A stretch of 64,000 nucleotides of DNA, taken from positions 5,022,001 through 5,086,000 of the forward strand of contig NC_013131.1 of the NCBI RefSeq assembly GCF_000024025.1, in the 5' to 3' direction. The position numbers and the translations under genes were made by a program. The notes beneath the pieces were generated by a model. The model did not search any database and was not told the origin of the DNA. It saw nothing but the letters and a program-made list of their open reading frames with translations. How positions within the stretch are numbered: position 1 is the first letter of the stretch; each line of letters begins with the position of its first letter. Of this stretch, positions 1-10,400 are shown piece after piece. The DNA is from Catenulispora acidiphila DSM 44928. Lineage in GTDB: Bacteria > Actinomycetota > Actinomycetes > Streptomycetales > Catenulisporaceae.

Positions 1-381
1 CTGATAGGCGCGGTCCATCTCGACGGCGCGCCGCTCACCGGCTGGACTTCGCGTCCGCTGCCGCTGGACGACCTGACCGGGCTGGCCTACGCCGAGCTCG
101 ACGGCCCGGCGGTCGGACCCGGCTTCCACCGAGGCACGTTCGACCTCGACCGATGCGCGGACACCTACCTGCACCTGCCCGGCTGGACCAAGGGCGTGGC
201 CTGGATCAACGGCTTCAACCTGGGTCGCTACTGGTCGCGCGGCCCGCAGGGGTCGTTGTACGTGCCCGGACCGGTGCTGCGTGCCGGAACGAACGAGCTG
301 GTCGTCCTCGAGCTGCACGGCGCGCGCGCCGCGGCGGCCGAGCTGCGGCCGGTCCCGGATTTGGGACCGACGGAGCTGTGA
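1..381 (+). CDS. GH35 beta-galactosidase, C-terminal fragment (5' end outside window)
   Basis: Only the last 126 codons are present, read in frame from base 1. The fragment contains the signature C-terminal jelly-roll segment of family 35 beta-galactosidases: LPGWTKGVAWINGFNLGRYW, followed by a SRGPQGSLYVPGP block and the closing NELVVLEL strand. Family members hydrolyse terminal beta-galactosides. The catalytic TIM barrel lies upstream of the window, so activity and start codon cannot be judged. It is followed by an imperfect hairpin and a short spacer before the next gene. Two other carbohydrate-active genes nearby (the Endo H-like enzyme at 1480 and the alpha-galactosidase at 25034) fit a saprophytic glycan-degrading lifestyle. 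The family assignment is firm; substrate preference is unknown. Confidence 0.9.
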   Translation: MIGAVHLDGAPLTGWTSRPLPLDDLTGLAYAELDGPAVGPGFHRGTFDLDRCADTYLHLPGWTKGVAWINGFNLGRYWSRGPQGSLYVPGPVLRAGTNELVVLELHGARAAAAELRPVPDLGPTEL

Positions 382-402
382 GCCCGACGGGACCGTGAGA
401 CC

Positions 403-439
403 GGCGGGGCCGCTGTTTGTGAGGGACGGCGGCCCTGCC
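403..439 (+). terminator. candidate hairpin terminator after the beta-galactosidase
   Basis: An 11-bp stem (GGCGGGGCCGC pairing with GCGGCCCTGCC, one mismatch) with a 15-nt loop lies 21 bp after the stop codon. There is no T tract, as is common in high-GC actinomycetes. The rest of 440-600 shows nothing I can support beyond the leader of the next gene. Confidence 0.4.
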
Positions 440-600
440 AGAACTCTGCCACCGTCCTGCCTGCTGCCCTGCTGCTGCGCTGCCGCAACCGAGCCCTTTC
501 GGCGTAATCAGGTCACGAATGGAGCAACCGGACTTGATCTTCCCATAGCCGCGTTGCGAGCCTGAGCGCTCTGTCTTCGCAGGGAAGGGCGTTCCACTCC

Positions 601-1224
601 ATGACCGGTCTCCGTCTTCGTACTCCCCGTACCTCCCGGACTCGGCGCACCGCTGCCATCGCGTTCGCGGCCACCGGCATCCTCCTCGCCCCCTCGGCGG
701 CCGTCGCCTCGGCCGCCTCCGGCAAGCACCACGCCGAGCACTACGCCGGGCACTACGCCGAGAACCACACCGTTCACACCACGCGCACCTCGACGAACAA
801 CAGCCAGCAGCTGCCGGTGCAGACCAACAACGGCTACAACGCCGCCTGCGGTCCCGCCGCCGACGTCGAGGCCATGTCGATGGCCCTGGGCCTGGTCGGC
901 ATCGGCAACGTCGCGCTGTACACCGGCGCCGGGCGGACCGGCACGGGCTGCGACGTGATCACCGGCACCGGCCTGCCGATCGGCACCGACTTCCAGATCA
1001 TGGGCATGACCGCGGCGAACGTCGACAACCGGAGCGACGAGCCGGTGGCCGTCTACTCGGACACCACGGACAACCTCGACGCCGTCGTGCCGGCCGGCAC
1101 AGACAGCGACATCACCCCGGTCGACGTGAACTTCGCCGCCTACCCGCAGGGCAGCACCCCGCCGCCGGACGACAGGGGTCTGATCCCGGCCGCGGTCTTC
1201 CAGTTCCCGACCGGCGGCGCCTGA
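601..1224 (+). CDS. small secreted protein of unknown function
   Basis: A 207-residue protein with an N-terminal export signal: Arg-rich residues 5-16, a hydrophobic Ala/Ile/Leu core at about 18-32 and an Ala-rich cleavage region near 36-40. The mature protein opens with a His-rich stretch built from repeats of the type HYAxxHYAE (residues about 43-58), then a Thr/Asn-rich linker. The remaining ~140 residues are acidic and Gly-rich, with two cysteines (one in NAACGPAAD, one in GTGCDVITG) that could form a disulfide. The end is Pro-rich. I do not recognise a family. A GGGAAGGG ribosome binding site precedes the ATG. The gene stands alone between two hairpins. The His cluster could bind metal, but nothing else supports that. 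Confidence 0.7.
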   Translation: MTGLRLRTPRTSRTRRTAAIAFAATGILLAPSAAVASAASGKHHAEHYAGHYAENHTVHTTRTSTNNSQQLPVQTNNGYNAACGPAADVEAMSMALGLVGIGNVALYTGAGRTGTGCDVITGTGLPIGTDFQIMGMTAANVDNRSDEPVAVYSDTTDNLDAVVPAGTDSDITPVDVNFAAYPQGSTPPPDDRGLIPAAVFQFPTGGA

Positions 1225-1256
1225 GCCCCGGCTTCTGCTTCGGCTTCTGCTTCACC

Positions 1257-1294
1257 ACCTCGGGCACGTCGGCGCGCGCCGACGTGCCCGAGGT
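1257..1294. terminator. perfect 38-bp palindrome terminator
   Basis: Two exact 19-base arms (ACCTCGGGCACGTCGGCGC and its complement) meet without a spacer, 33 bp after the secreted-protein stop codon. A TTTT run follows a few bases later at 1301. It forms a very strong stem and would also insulate the Endo H-like gene promoter downstream. Confidence 0.75.
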
Positions 1295-1382
1295 TCATCG
1301 TTTTCTAAAACGCTTCAGAGTGGCCTCACTATGCCCTCGCACCTCGTGCGTGTCAACGTCGCCGACACCTGATACCCGGGTC

Positions 1383-1411
1383 TTGACACGTCTGCGGCGC
1401 TGGAGCATATT
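1383..1411 (+). promoter_or_regulatory. sigma70-type promoter of the Endo H-like gene
   Basis: A perfect -35 box TTGACA (1383-1388) is followed by a 17-bp spacer and CATATT (1406-1411, 4 of 6 consensus bases), about 70 bp before the start codon. A palindrome ACCCGGGT at 1374-1381 touches the -35 box, and another, CGTTTTCTAAAACG, lies at 1299-1312. Either could be an operator, but no regulator is encoded next to the gene. Confidence 0.6.
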
Positions 1412-1479
1412 CACCTCACTGAATCGGTTTATCTGCCGAGCGCCCACTGTCACCTTCATCCAGCAAGGGAGCTTGATCG

Positions 1480-2412
1480 ATGATGCGCGGACCCAGATCG
1501 AGGTGGAAGGCCCTGATCGCCACCGGCGCCCTGACGCTGGCGTTCGCCGGCACGGCGGGCGTCGCGCAGGCCACTCCCGCCAAAGCCACCCCCGCCAAGG
1601 CCAAGCCGGCGGCGACCAAGAGCGGCCCGATCTCCGTGGCGTACGTGGAGGTCAACAACAACAGCATGCTGAACGTGGGCAAGTACAAGCTCGCCACCGG
1701 CGGCGCCAACGTCTTCGACATAGCCGTGATCTTCGCGGCGAACATCGACTACGACGGCTCGAACGCCTACCTGTCCTTCAACCCGCAGGTGCAAAGCGTC
1801 CTGGACAACGTCGCGACGCAGGTCCGTCCGCTGCAGGCCAAGGGCATCAAGGTCGAGCTGTCGATCCTGGGCAACCACCAGGGCGCCGGCTTCGCCAACT
1901 TCCCCTCGCAGGCGGCCGCCGCGGCCTTCGCCAAGCAGCTGTCCGACGCCGTCACCAAGTACGGCCTGGACGGCATCGACTTCGACGACGAATACGCCGA
2001 CTACGGGGTCAACGGCACGCCGCAGCCCAACGCCAGCTCCTTCGTGTACCTCATCCAGGCGCTGCGCAAGGACATGCCGAGCAAGCTCATCACCATGTAC
2101 GACATCGGCCCGGCCGCCGACAGCCTGACCTACAACGGCACCGACGTCGGCCCGCTGTTCAACTACGCGTGGAACCCGTACTACGACTCCTGGATCGTGC
2201 CGGACATCTCGCTGCCCAAGAGCCACCTCTCCCCGGCGGCGATCGACGTCACCTCGACTCCCTCCAGCGACGCGGCGAGCCTGGCCCAGCAGACCGTGAG
2301 CGGCGGTTACGGCGTCTTCATGACATACAACCTGGGCGCCCCGGACATCCACACCTACATCTCGAGCTTCACCAAGGTCCTCTACGGCAGCAAGGCCGTG
2401 TACAGCGGCTGA
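1480..2412 (+). CDS. secreted Endo H-like endo-beta-N-acetylglucosaminidase (GH18)
   Basis: This 310-residue protein is expected to cleave the chitobiose core of N-linked high-mannose glycans outside the cell. The GH18 active-site motif appears as YGLDGIDFDDEYADYG, with the catalytic acid at Glu171 and the assisting Asp169, as in Endo H. Sequence around NHQGAGF and MYDIGP also matches the Endo H fold. A signal peptide covers residues 1-31, followed by a Thr/Pro/Ala/Lys linker built from repeated TPAKA units. An AGGGAG site precedes the first of two consecutive ATG codons, so either Met1 or Met2 may start translation. The gene is monocistronic, between its own promoter and a strong terminator. 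Length is close to that of known Endo H precursors (about 313). I am confident of the family and less sure of the natural substrate. Confidence 0.9.
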   Translation: MMRGPRSRWKALIATGALTLAFAGTAGVAQATPAKATPAKAKPAATKSGPISVAYVEVNNNSMLNVGKYKLATGGANVFDIAVIFAANIDYDGSNAYLSFNPQVQSVLDNVATQVRPLQAKGIKVELSILGNHQGAGFANFPSQAAAAAFAKQLSDAVTKYGLDGIDFDDEYADYGVNGTPQPNASSFVYLIQALRKDMPSKLITMYDIGPAADSLTYNGTDVGPLFNYAWNPYYDSWIVPDISLPKSHLSPAAIDVTSTPSSDAASLAQQTVSGGYGVFMTYNLGAPDIHTYISSFTKVLYGSKAVYSG

Positions 2413-2438
2413 GATCGGCTGAGGTACCACCGAAATCT

Positions 2439-2482
2439 CGCGGTGCGGGCTCCTAGGCGGGAGAGCCCGCACCGCGGCTTTT
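2439..2482. terminator. rho-independent terminator between convergent genes
   Basis: A perfect 14-bp stem (CGCGGTGCGGGCTC at 2439-2452 with its complement at 2463-2476) encloses a 10-nt loop and is followed by GCTTTTTC. It ends the GH18 transcript and, as a symmetric stem, can also serve the convergent TetR gene whose stop codon abuts it. Confidence 0.85.
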
Positions 2483-3154
2483 TCACGCTTTATCGTTGCC
2501 GGCGTTGGTTTTCTCGCCGGCCCTGTCGTCCTCGTCAAACAGCAACAGCCGCTGCAAATCGGCGAGATGCAGAGTCGGTCCGCTCAGCGGCGCCTGCGCC
2601 GGATCGGCCCGCAGACCGGCGATGAGCAGGTCGGCGTGCCGGTGCGCGAGCGCCAGTTGCGCTTCCTCGCTGAACCGCCCCGGCAGCGGCTGCGAGAACC
2701 GCACGACGAGCAGCCCGATGTCGGCGAACGCCGCGTCCTCGCGCAGCCGGCCAGCCTTGCGCGCCTCGTCCAGCAACTCCTCGATGAGCCGCGCCACAGT
2801 GGTGCGCGCCTGCTTGATCTGCGGCTCGTCCAGGTCGACGGCCTCCAGCAACGCCGGGACCACCGCCGAGGTGCGCAAAGCGATGACCGCGTGGATGTAG
2901 GCGGCCAGGGCGTCCATCGGGTCGGCGTGCTCCCGGCGTGCCCGCTCCACCACCTCGGCGGTCGAGGTCAGAGCATGCAGGACCACCGCGTGCATCAGGC
3001 TGCCGCGGTCGACGAAGTGCCGGTAGAGCGTGGCGATACCCACGTCGGCGCGCCGCGCGATCTCCTCCAGCGAAGCCTCCGGACCGCGCTCCACGAACAC
3101 GTCCCGAGCGGAGGTCATCAGCCGCTCGCGATTGCGGCGTGCGTCGGCTCGCAT
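2483..3154 (-). CDS. TetR/AcrR family transcriptional regulator
   Basis: A 223-residue repressor-type protein. The N-terminal helix-turn-helix (residues about 5-52) has the TetR pattern: ARDVFVERGPEASLEEIARR, then ADVGIATLYRHFVDR as the recognition region. The ligand-binding C-terminal half resembles the SBTBP-like C-terminal domain of actinobacterial TetR proteins. An AAGGGG site lies just upstream of the ATG. It follows the DUF1445 gene on the same strand after 64 bp and may be co-transcribed with it. The DHA2 exporter gene further upstream is also on this strand and is a plausible target. The inducer is unknown. Confidence 0.9.
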   Translation of the reverse strand: MRADARRNRERLMTSARDVFVERGPEASLEEIARRADVGIATLYRHFVDRGSLMHAVVLHALTSTAEVVERARREHADPMDALAAYIHAVIALRTSAVVPALLEAVDLDEPQIKQARTTVARLIEELLDEARKAGRLREDAAFADIGLLVVRFSQPLPGRFSEEAQLALAHRHADLLIAGLRADPAQAPLSGPTLHLADLQRLLLFDEDDRAGEKTNAGNDKA

Positions 3155-3218
3155 GCGGACCCCTTCCGGTTGGGACCAGCGTGCCGTGATCTCCTGCGCC
3201 CCGTGCGCGCCCCCTGCG

Positions 3219-3983
3219 TCACACGGCGACCTGCGGTTCCCGCACGTCGGTGATGAACATGTGCCCGGGGGCGTGGGTGATGGCGAACGGCGGGCGGGAG
3301 GCGACCACCGCGGCCTGCAGCGTCACGCCGCACGCCCAGAACATCGGGAGGTCGCCGGGCTGGATGTCCGCCGCGTCGCCGAAGTCGGGCTTGCTCAGGT
3401 CCCTGATGCCGAGTTCGCCCGGGTCGCCGAGGTGGATCGGGGCGCCGTGCGAGGTGGGCATCAGGGTCGTGATACGGAAGGCGGTGCCGATCAGTGCCGA
3501 GGGGACCGGGCGCATCGAGACCACGAGGGGACCGTGAAAGCGGCCTGCCGGGCGGCATTCGCGGTTGGTGACGTACATCGCGACGTTCCGGCCGGGGTAG
3601 CGCCATGGCAGTCCGGCGGATGTCAGGGCACTGTCGAAGGTGAAGCTGCAGCCGGTCAGGAAGGTCACCGAGTCCTCGCGCCAGACGTCCGTGATGTCGG
3701 TGGGTTCGTCGACCAGGCGGCCGTCGCGCCACACCCGGTAGAGCGGGAGATCGGTGCGCAGGTCGGCGTCGTGGGCCAGCGGGGTGTGGCGCGAGCCGGT
3801 GTCGGTGACGTCGAGGACCGGGCACGGGTCCGGGTTGCGGTGCGTGAACAGCAGCACGTCGTAGGCCCAGTCGGCGGGCACGACCAGCAGGTTGGCCTGC
3901 CGGAAGCCAGGGGCGAGCCCGGACGTCGGCCCGCTCACTCCCGAGCGGAACCCGGCGCGCACCTCGGCGGCTGTTTCGGGCAT
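3219..3983 (-). CDS. DUF1445 (D-glutamate cyclase-like) putative hydro-lyase
   Basis: The 254-residue sequence matches the DUF1445 family throughout: [20 protein letters not shown] near the N-terminus, [29 protein letters not shown] with the conserved cysteine, [17 protein letters not shown], and [15 protein letters not shown]...PDFGD followed by [12 protein letters not shown]. The mammalian homologue converts D-glutamate to 5-oxo-D-proline, and bacterial members are annotated as hydro-lyases. Length equals the family norm of about 260. It is probably cytoplasmic because no signal peptide is present. The ribosome binding site is weak. It may share a transcript with the downstream TetR gene. 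The substrate in this organism is not established. Confidence 0.88.
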   Translation of the reverse strand: MPETAAEVRAGFRSGVSGPTSGLAPGFRQANLLVVPADWAYDVLLFTHRNPDPCPVLDVTDTGSRHTPLAHDADLRTDLPLYRVWRDGRLVDEPTDITDVWREDSVTFLTGCSFTFDSALTSAGLPWRYPGRNVAMYVTNRECRPAGRFHGPLVVSMRPVPSALIGTAFRITTLMPTSHGAPIHLGDPGELGIRDLSKPDFGDAADIQPGDLPMFWACGVTLQAAVVASRPPFAITHAPGHMFITDVREPQVAV

Positions 3984-4074
3984 ATCCGCACGGTAAGCCG
4001 ATCCGGCTCGCTCGACAACACGGCGTCGCGGGCGCGCGCTGCCGGTGCGGCGCCGGCCACCGTCGCCGAAGCGA

Positions 4075-6441
4075 TCACTCCGGGTATCCCAGCTGCACGT
4101 CGTGGCGGCTGTCGATCCGTCCGTCCACCCGCACGGCGCTGGCCACCGGCGGGTAGCCGCTGGCGATGAGCGTGTACTCCCCGGCGTCGAGGTCGGCGAA
4201 GGCGAAGGAACCCTCCGGGTCGCTGTCGGCGGTGGCCACTACGTTGCCGGCGCCGTCCATCAGCATCACCCGGGCGTCGGCGAGCGGGGAGTCGGTGGAC
4301 CAGGCGCGGACTGTGCCGCTCAGGCGGACCGCCGGGTGCAGCTCGAGCTCGGCGCGGGTGGTTCCGTGGCCCTCGATCGTGATCGACAGGGCTGCGGGGC
4401 GGTGGCCCACGGCGTTGACCGCCAGGGTGAGCGGGCCGGTGGGCAGGTCGCGGAAGGTGTGCGTGCCGTCCTCGCCGGTGCGGCGGCTGGTGAGCAGGTC
4501 GCCGGCGGCGTCGGTGAGCATCAGGGTGGCGCCGCCGATGCGGCTGCCGTCGGTGGCGTGGACCGTCACCGCCAGCCGTCCGCGCTCGGCCAGCAGGATG
4601 TCGTGCCGGACGCTGTGCTCGCGCGCGGTGATCGTCGAGGCCTCCGGCTCCCGTCCGTTCGCGGCGACGATGAGCACGTACGCGCCGACGCGCGGGACGC
4701 CGAGCTGGTAGCCGCCGTCCGCGCCGCTGCGTGCCCGGCCCACCTGGCGACCCTGCGGGGACACCGCGGTGATGGCGGCCAGCGGCATCGGGGCGCCGTC
4801 GCGGTCCCGGACGCGGCCGTGGATGAGGACGCCGTCGCCGTTGTAGGGGGAGGGGATGTGTGCCGGGACGGCGTCGTGGAGGGGGAGCAGGATCTCTGTG
4901 GGCTGCTCAACTGGGGCGAGGACTTCGGATCCCGCCGTCGTGGGAACAGCGGCCGCAACAGAGGGTACAGAGGGCATCGGAACGCCGACTCTGAAGCTGA
5001 TCAACGCGAACGACACGATCGCCGCGGCGAGCATCAGCCCGGCGGCCCACCAGAACGCGGTGATGTAGCCGTGCACCTGAGCCTGTGTGTGCAGCATCGC
5101 AATCTGCTGCGATGTGGCGACCGGATCGGGGGAGTGCTTGGCGGAATAGCTACGGGTCGCGCTCAGTGCCAGGGTACTGAGAAGCGCCGTGCCGACCGCG
5201 CCGCCGACCTGCTGCGAGGTGTTGACCATGGCCGAGGCGACGCCGGCGTCCCGGGGGTCGACGCCGCCGGTGGCGACGTTCATCGCGGGCATGAACGCGC
5301 AGCCCATGCCGAGCCCGAGTGCGATCGTGCCGGGCAGGATCCAGGTGTGGTACGAGCCGCCGACCGTGATCCGGGTCAGCGCGAGCATGCCCGCCGAGCC
5401 GAGCACGAAGCCCGGCGGCATCAGGTAGCGCGGCCGCACCCGCGTCATCAGCCGCGCGCTGATCTGCGTCGCGCCGATGAGCATGCCGCCGACCATCGGC
5501 AGGAACGCCGCGCCGCTGCGGATCGGCGACATGCCCTGCACGGACTGCAGGTAGTAGGTCAGGAACAGGAACGCGCCGAACATCCCGACGATCGCCAGCC
5601 CGAGCGAGAGGTACGCGCCGCCCCGGTTGCGGTTCCACACCACGTGCAGCGGCAGCAGCGGCGCCTTCGACAACGCCTCGGCGATGACGAACAGGACGAG
5701 CGCGACCCCGGCGGCGATCAGCAGGCTGACGGTGATCCGCGCGTTCCAGCCGTCGGACTCGGCGCGCGACAGACCGTAGACGAGACAGCCGAGCCCACCG
5801 GTCACCAGGAAGATGCCGAGGAAGTCCAGGCGCCCATGATCGTGGCGCCGCGCCGGCTCCCGGACCGTGATCGCCGCGCCGGAGAACGCGATGACGGCGA
5901 ACACGACGTTGACGAACATCGTCCAGCGCCAGCTCAGATACTGCGTCAGCAACCCGCCGAGCATCAACCCGACCGCCGCACCACCCCCGGCGATCGACCC
6001 CCAGATCCCGAACGCCTTAGCCCGCTCGGCAGGCGCAGTGAACATCACAGTCACCAGCGACAACGCCGACGGCGCCAGCATCGCCCCGAAGCACCCCTGC
6101 AAAGCCCGCGCACCGAGCAGCATCGCAGTGTCCGCAGAAGCACCACCCAGCGCCGAGGCCAAAGCGAACCCGATGACCCCGATCTGGAACGTCCGCTTTC
6201 GCCCCAACCGATCCGCCAACCGCCCCCCGAACAGCAGCAAGGCACCGAACGGCAACGCGTACGCAGTGACCACCCACTGCCGATCCGCATCAGAGAAACC
6301 CAGATCACGCTGCGCCGAAGGCAGCGCGATGTTCACCACGGTGCCATCAAGCACCACCATGAGCTGCGCGAGCCCAACAAAAGCCAGCGCCTTCCATCGA
6401 CGCGGATCCACAAGCGAAGAAGCACCATTGGTAGAGGACAT
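4075..6441 (-). CDS. DHA2-type (14-TM) MFS drug exporter fused to three Ig-like regulatory modules
   Basis: Residues 1-485 form an EmrB/QacA-type proton antiporter with 14 hydrophobic segments, the DHA2 motif [13 protein letters not shown] in TM1, [13 protein letters not shown] after TM2 and [14 protein letters not shown] in TM13. After a Pro/Val linker come three repeats of about 65-80 residues, starting near 542, 619 and 704. Each has the carboxypeptidase-regulatory/CnaB-type beta-sandwich pattern ([19 protein letters not shown]...[33 protein letters not shown]...ADARVML...[10 protein letters not shown]). With an even TM count the tail should be cytoplasmic, which is odd for such modules. 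The start is set at the ATG at 6441, served by AGGTG 9 nt upstream; a GTG at 6453 overlaps that site. Total is 788 residues against about 480-520 for plain DHA2 proteins. Confidence 0.9.
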   Translation of the reverse strand: MSSTNGASSLVDPRRWKALAFVGLAQLMVVLDGTVVNIALPSAQRDLGFSDADRQWVVTAYALPFGALLLFGGRLADRLGRKRTFQIGVIGFALASALGGASADTAMLLGARALQGCFGAMLAPSALSLVTVMFTAPAERAKAFGIWGSIAGGGAAVGLMLGGLLTQYLSWRWTMFVNVVFAVIAFSGAAITVREPARRHDHGRLDFLGIFLVTGGLGCLVYGLSRAESDGWNARITVSLLIAAGVALVLFVIAEALSKAPLLPLHVVWNRNRGGAYLSLGLAIVGMFGAFLFLTYYLQSVQGMSPIRSGAAFLPMVGGMLIGATQISARLMTRVRPRYLMPPGFVLGSAGMLALTRITVGGSYHTWILPGTIALGLGMGCAFMPAMNVATGGVDPRDAGVASAMVNTSQQVGGAVGTALLSTLALSATRSYSAKHSPDPVATSQQIAMLHTQAQVHGYITAFWWAAGLMLAAAIVSFALISFRVGVPMPSVPSVAAAVPTTAGSEVLAPVEQPTEILLPLHDAVPAHIPSPYNGDGVLIHGRVRDRDGAPMPLAAITAVSPQGRQVGRARSGADGGYQLGVPRVGAYVLIVAANGREPEASTITAREHSVRHDILLAERGRLAVTVHATDGSRIGGATLMLTDAAGDLLTSRRTGEDGTHTFRDLPTGPLTLAVNAVGHRPAALSITIEGHGTTRAELELHPAVRLSGTVRAWSTDSPLADARVMLMDGAGNVVATADSDPEGSFAFADLDAGEYTLIASGYPPVASAVRVDGRIDSRHDVQLGYPE

Positions 6442-6811
6442 GGGAAAGCACACCTATCGCAACAACGCCAAGAAAACATCAGGATGACCACCACGAGGTA
6501 CCACCCCGCGGAATTTCGCAACGACACCACAAGCACCGAGAACGCCCCGCGCCTCAGCCGCCTATTCGCGCATTCCCAAGCCCCCGACATATGGCGCGGC
6601 CACGAAACACGAACACCCGCACCACCTTCCCCAATACGAAACGACCGCGTACCACAATAGTGGGAGATGGCCTTATTGACGAACTCTGTGATAGCGGGGG
6701 TGGTTATCGCAGTTAGCGGGGCATAGATCGGCGCCGGGCAGGCTCAGCGCCGGGTGATGAGGTCCGAAAGCCGCCGGTTCCGCGAGCCGACTGCGGCTAG
6801 CCTTCCGATCC
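6442..6811. other. 370-bp divergent intergenic region, no gene seen
   Basis: This region separates the exporter (leftward) from the NTF2-fold gene (rightward). It is relatively A-rich on the + strand, as expected for promoters. I see one TTGACG hexamer (6676-6681, + strand) without a convincing -10 partner. No reading frame with coding character or recognisable motif is present. Confidence 0.4.
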
Positions 6812-7237
6812 ATGTCGGAAGCCAGCCGTGAAATAGTCCTGAACGCCTGGAAGACCTTCGCCAGCCACGACGCCGTCCAGATCGAGCCGGTCTTCACCGA
6901 GGACGCCGAATGGCTGGCGCCGCCCGGCAACGCCACCGCCCTCGCGCTGGACTGCCCCAGCCACATGATCGGCCGCACAGCGATCGCCGGCTTCCTTGCC
7001 AACGACTTCGGTCGCCTGTTCGTCGCCGACGTCGAGGTCACCTTCCGCGGCATCCACGCCACCGACGACCTCGTCGTCATCGAGGAGACGATGCGCTCGA
7101 CCCTGCCCGGCGGCGGCCACTACGAGAACGACTACTGTCTCGTCTTCGAACTCCGCGACGGCCTGATCCACCGGGTACGCGAATACATGGACACCAGCCG
7201 CGCGCATCGCATGGTGTTCGGCGCCGGTGGCATCTGA
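6812..7237 (+). CDS. SnoaL-like / NTF2-fold protein
   Basis: A 141-residue cytoplasmic protein with the layout of the SnoaL-like nuclear transport factor 2 superfamily. An opening helix (EIVLNAWKTFASHD) precedes the EPVFTEDAEWLAPPGN segment, a helix around IGRTAIAGFLANDF, and the strands DVEVTFRGIHATDDLVVIEE, HYENDYCLVFELRDGLIHRVREYMDTSRA. The ending LIHRVREYMDT is typical of the family. Members include polyketide cyclases, isomerases and many uncharacterised small-molecule proteins. No biosynthetic neighbours point to a substrate. The start ATG has no obvious Shine-Dalgarno. The gene stands alone. Confidence 0.8.
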   Translation: MSEASREIVLNAWKTFASHDAVQIEPVFTEDAEWLAPPGNATALALDCPSHMIGRTAIAGFLANDFGRLFVADVEVTFRGIHATDDLVVIEETMRSTLPGGGHYENDYCLVFELRDGLIHRVREYMDTSRAHRMVFGAGGI

Positions 7238-7388
7238 TCCGGCGGAGTTCAGGTAGGTCCCAAGTCCCATCAGCGGCAGGATCTCGCTGCTCTCCAGGAC
7301 CTCGGACGTTCACCCGCGCCCGATGTGGGCGAAGGGTTGCATCCGCCGCAGTGTATTGACCCCGCCCCCGCCCGCCGCCGCGTCGTTA

Positions 7389-7448
7389 CCAAAGCTTTGG
7401 ATTCTCGTGGATTCAGCGCCTTGAATCTTGCTTAAGGTCGCGTACAAT
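7389..7448 (+). promoter_or_regulatory. promoter with adjacent palindromes upstream of the phosphodiester glycosidase gene
   Basis: TTGAAT (7421-7426), a 16-bp spacer and TACAAT (7443-7448, 5 of 6 consensus) form a promoter about 40 bp before the start codon. A perfect 12-bp palindrome CCAAAGCTTTGG lies at 7389-7400, and GATTC (7410-7414) is mirrored by GAATC (7423-7427) over the -35 box. The palindromes look like regulator sites, but the regulator is not identified. The rest of 7238-7388 shows nothing I can support. Confidence 0.5.
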
Positions 7449-7491
7449 CCACGGAATACCAAGGGCGCCTGGGGCGTCGGCCAGGGAGGGC

Positions 7492-10400
7492 ATGGTGTCG
7501 AGGCGAGTTGGTGTGCGGCGGTTGGGATGGGGGCGGGGTGCTGTCGCGCTGGTTGTCGCTGTGGCGGGTTGTGTCGCGGTGGTGGCGCCCGCGCATTCGG
7601 TGCCTGGTGCCGTCGGGGCTGGTGGAGGTGGTGGTGCGGCTTCGGGTGCTTGGCTGCCGACGACGCCGGATCAGTGGCCGCTGGTTGTCGACGAGGCCGT
7701 GTCGCCGAGTGTGACGCTTACTCATGGTGTGCAGCAGCATTCTGATGTGCTGCGGACGGTCGGGGGTGCGCAGCGGGCGCAGGTGATGGATGTCGACCTC
7801 GCTGATCCCAATGTGCGGTTGGGTGTTGTGGAGTCTCACGATCATCTCACCGATGCTGCTGATGAGGTCCCGTCTTCCATGGCGCACCGGACTGGGGCGG
7901 TGGGCGGGGTGAACGGGGACTTCTTCGAGATCTATGGCAGCGGGCGGCCGCTGGGCATGGTCGTCATCGACGGTCGGCTGGTGAAGAGTCCTGATCCGAC
8001 GTGGAACGCCGACCTGTGGGTGCGCCATGACGGCAGCATCGGCATCGGCACCGAGACCTACGCCGGCAGCCTCACCGATGGCGCCGCCACCGCTGCGATT
8101 ACCGCCGTCAACGCTGTGAACAGCCTGTCCGGCAACGCCATCGTGCGCGTCACCCCCGATCTGGGCACCCCGTCGCCGATCGCGGCCTCGACCGTCGTTG
8201 CCGGCCACCTCGGCGCGGACGGCACCACGCTGCTCGTCGACTCCGTCACCGCCGGCGTGACCACCCTGCCGCAGCTCGCCGCAGGGACCGAGGACCTCGT
8301 CGGCTCCGGGACCCAAGCCGGGTGGCTGTCGCAGAACATTCATATGGGCGACCAGATCGCTGTCAGCGAGAAGATCGGTCCCGACCCCGACGTCGTCCAG
8401 GGCCTGTCCGGCGGCGCGATCCTGGTCCAGAACGGCCAGCGCGCCGTGCCGCTCCAGGGCTCCGGCGAGAACAACGTCGACAACCCGGTCACCGCGGTCG
8501 GCGTCAGCCAGGACGGCAAGCACGCCGTCTTCGCCGCCTTCGACGGCCATCAGAGCGAAGACGTCGCCCAAGGCCTGACCCGCCCCCAGATCGCCGGCTG
8601 GATGACGCAGCACGGCGCGTACAACGCGATCCTGTTCGACAGCGGCGGCTCCACTCAGATGGTCGGCCGCCTTCCCGGACAGACTCAGGCTTCTGTCTTG
8701 AACGTCCCCTCCGACGGCCACGAGCGCCCCGTCGCCAACGGCCTGTTCATCTACAGCACCGAGAAGGCGCCCGGCACGGCGGTCAAGGCGGTCGTCAACA
8801 ACGGCAAGCCGCTGACGGCGCTGGCCGGAACCACCGTCCCGCTCTCCGCCTACGGCCTGGACGCCGCCGACAATCCGGCACGCGACGCCGCCAGCCTCAA
8901 GGTCTCGCCGGGCAAGATCGCGACCGTGAATGGCAGCACCCTGACGTTCACCCGCCCCGGTCACGGCGTCCTGCACGTGACCGCCGGGCACGCGCAATCG
9001 ACCATCCCGCTGACCGTCGTCGACAGTCTCAAAACCCTGACTGTCACCCCGAACCAGGTCGATCTCGACAGCGGCGCGACACAGCTGATCACGGCCGCCG
9101 CCACGGCGCCCGACGGCAGCCCTGTCGACCTCCTCGCCGAAGCCGTGAAGTGGAGTGTCGACCCACCCGCGCTCGGCACGATCGCCCCCGACGGCACCTT
9201 CACCGCGGCGCCCACCGGCTCCGGCATGGTCACCGTCACCGCGAGCGCCGGCGGACGCACCGCCACCGTCAGCATCGCCGTCGGCCGCTCGACCACGAAC
9301 GTGGACCCCCTCACCGACGCCTCGAAGTGGTCGATCACCGACGCCTACATGAACGTCTACCCGCGCAAGGTCCCCAGCCCTGGCACGCACAGCACCTCCG
9401 ACGGCTCGATGTCCTTCGACCCGGCGACCAAGGCCCAGCTCGGTGACGCAGGGTCCTTCGACATCCACTACGACTACCCCTACGTCAGCAAAACCCTCGA
9501 CCTGAGCGTGTATCTCAACGACCCGAACAGCGAACAGGTCCCGCTCCTGAACGGCACCCAGGCGCCGATCGGCCTCGGCGTGTGGGTCAAGGGCAACCCC
9601 GACCTCGCCTCGCGCCCGGGAGCCGGACTCGCGCCGGGCATCGTCACCCTCAACGTGGGCATCTGGCAGTCCACCAGCCAGCCGACCAGCTTCTACCCGA
9701 CCGGCGTCACCTTCGACGGCTGGCAGTACGTGGTCGCCCAACTCCCGCCGGGCCTGCAGTACCCGCTGCGCATCAACTACCTCGGCCTGGTCGTCATCAA
9801 GCCCGGCCCGAACCTGAGCGGCGACGTCCACCTCGCCGACCTGCAAGCGGTCTACTCCCCGCGCCCGCCGGTCCCGCCGACGTACACGGCGATCCCGAAG
9901 AACCCGTCGTGGCTGAGCTTCACCGACGTCGGCTCGTTCAAGCCCGGCGGCACGAGCATCGCAGCCTTCGACGACGCGCACACCACGGCGGCGAACCCGG
10001 CCGCCACCGGAACCGTGGCGATGAAGGCGATGCCCGGACTGCTGGCGAACCTGCCGACCGCCGCGAAACCCTCGATGGTTCAGGCACTCGGCGACATGTC
10101 CGACGACGGACAGCTGCCGGACCTGACCAATCTCAAAACCCTGCTAGACGGACTTGGCGTGCCATACCATGACGCGGTCGGCAACCACGAGATCACCCAG
10201 GGCGCGACGCCGGAAAACGCCAACTTCGCCAACGTCTTCGGCGCCACGCACTACGCCTACGACCAGGGCGCGGCGCGCGTCATCGTCACCGACAGCGGCC
10301 ACATCGGCATCACCGCCTCCGACCCGTATCAGACGGTTGATACCGACGAGTCGCAATACCTGTGGCTGGCGCAGCAACTGACGCAGAACACGCAGAAGGT

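Noticed and set aside
6676-6708. Promoter with TTGACG upstream of the NTF2-fold gene
   Set aside because: No -10 hexamer at acceptable spacing.
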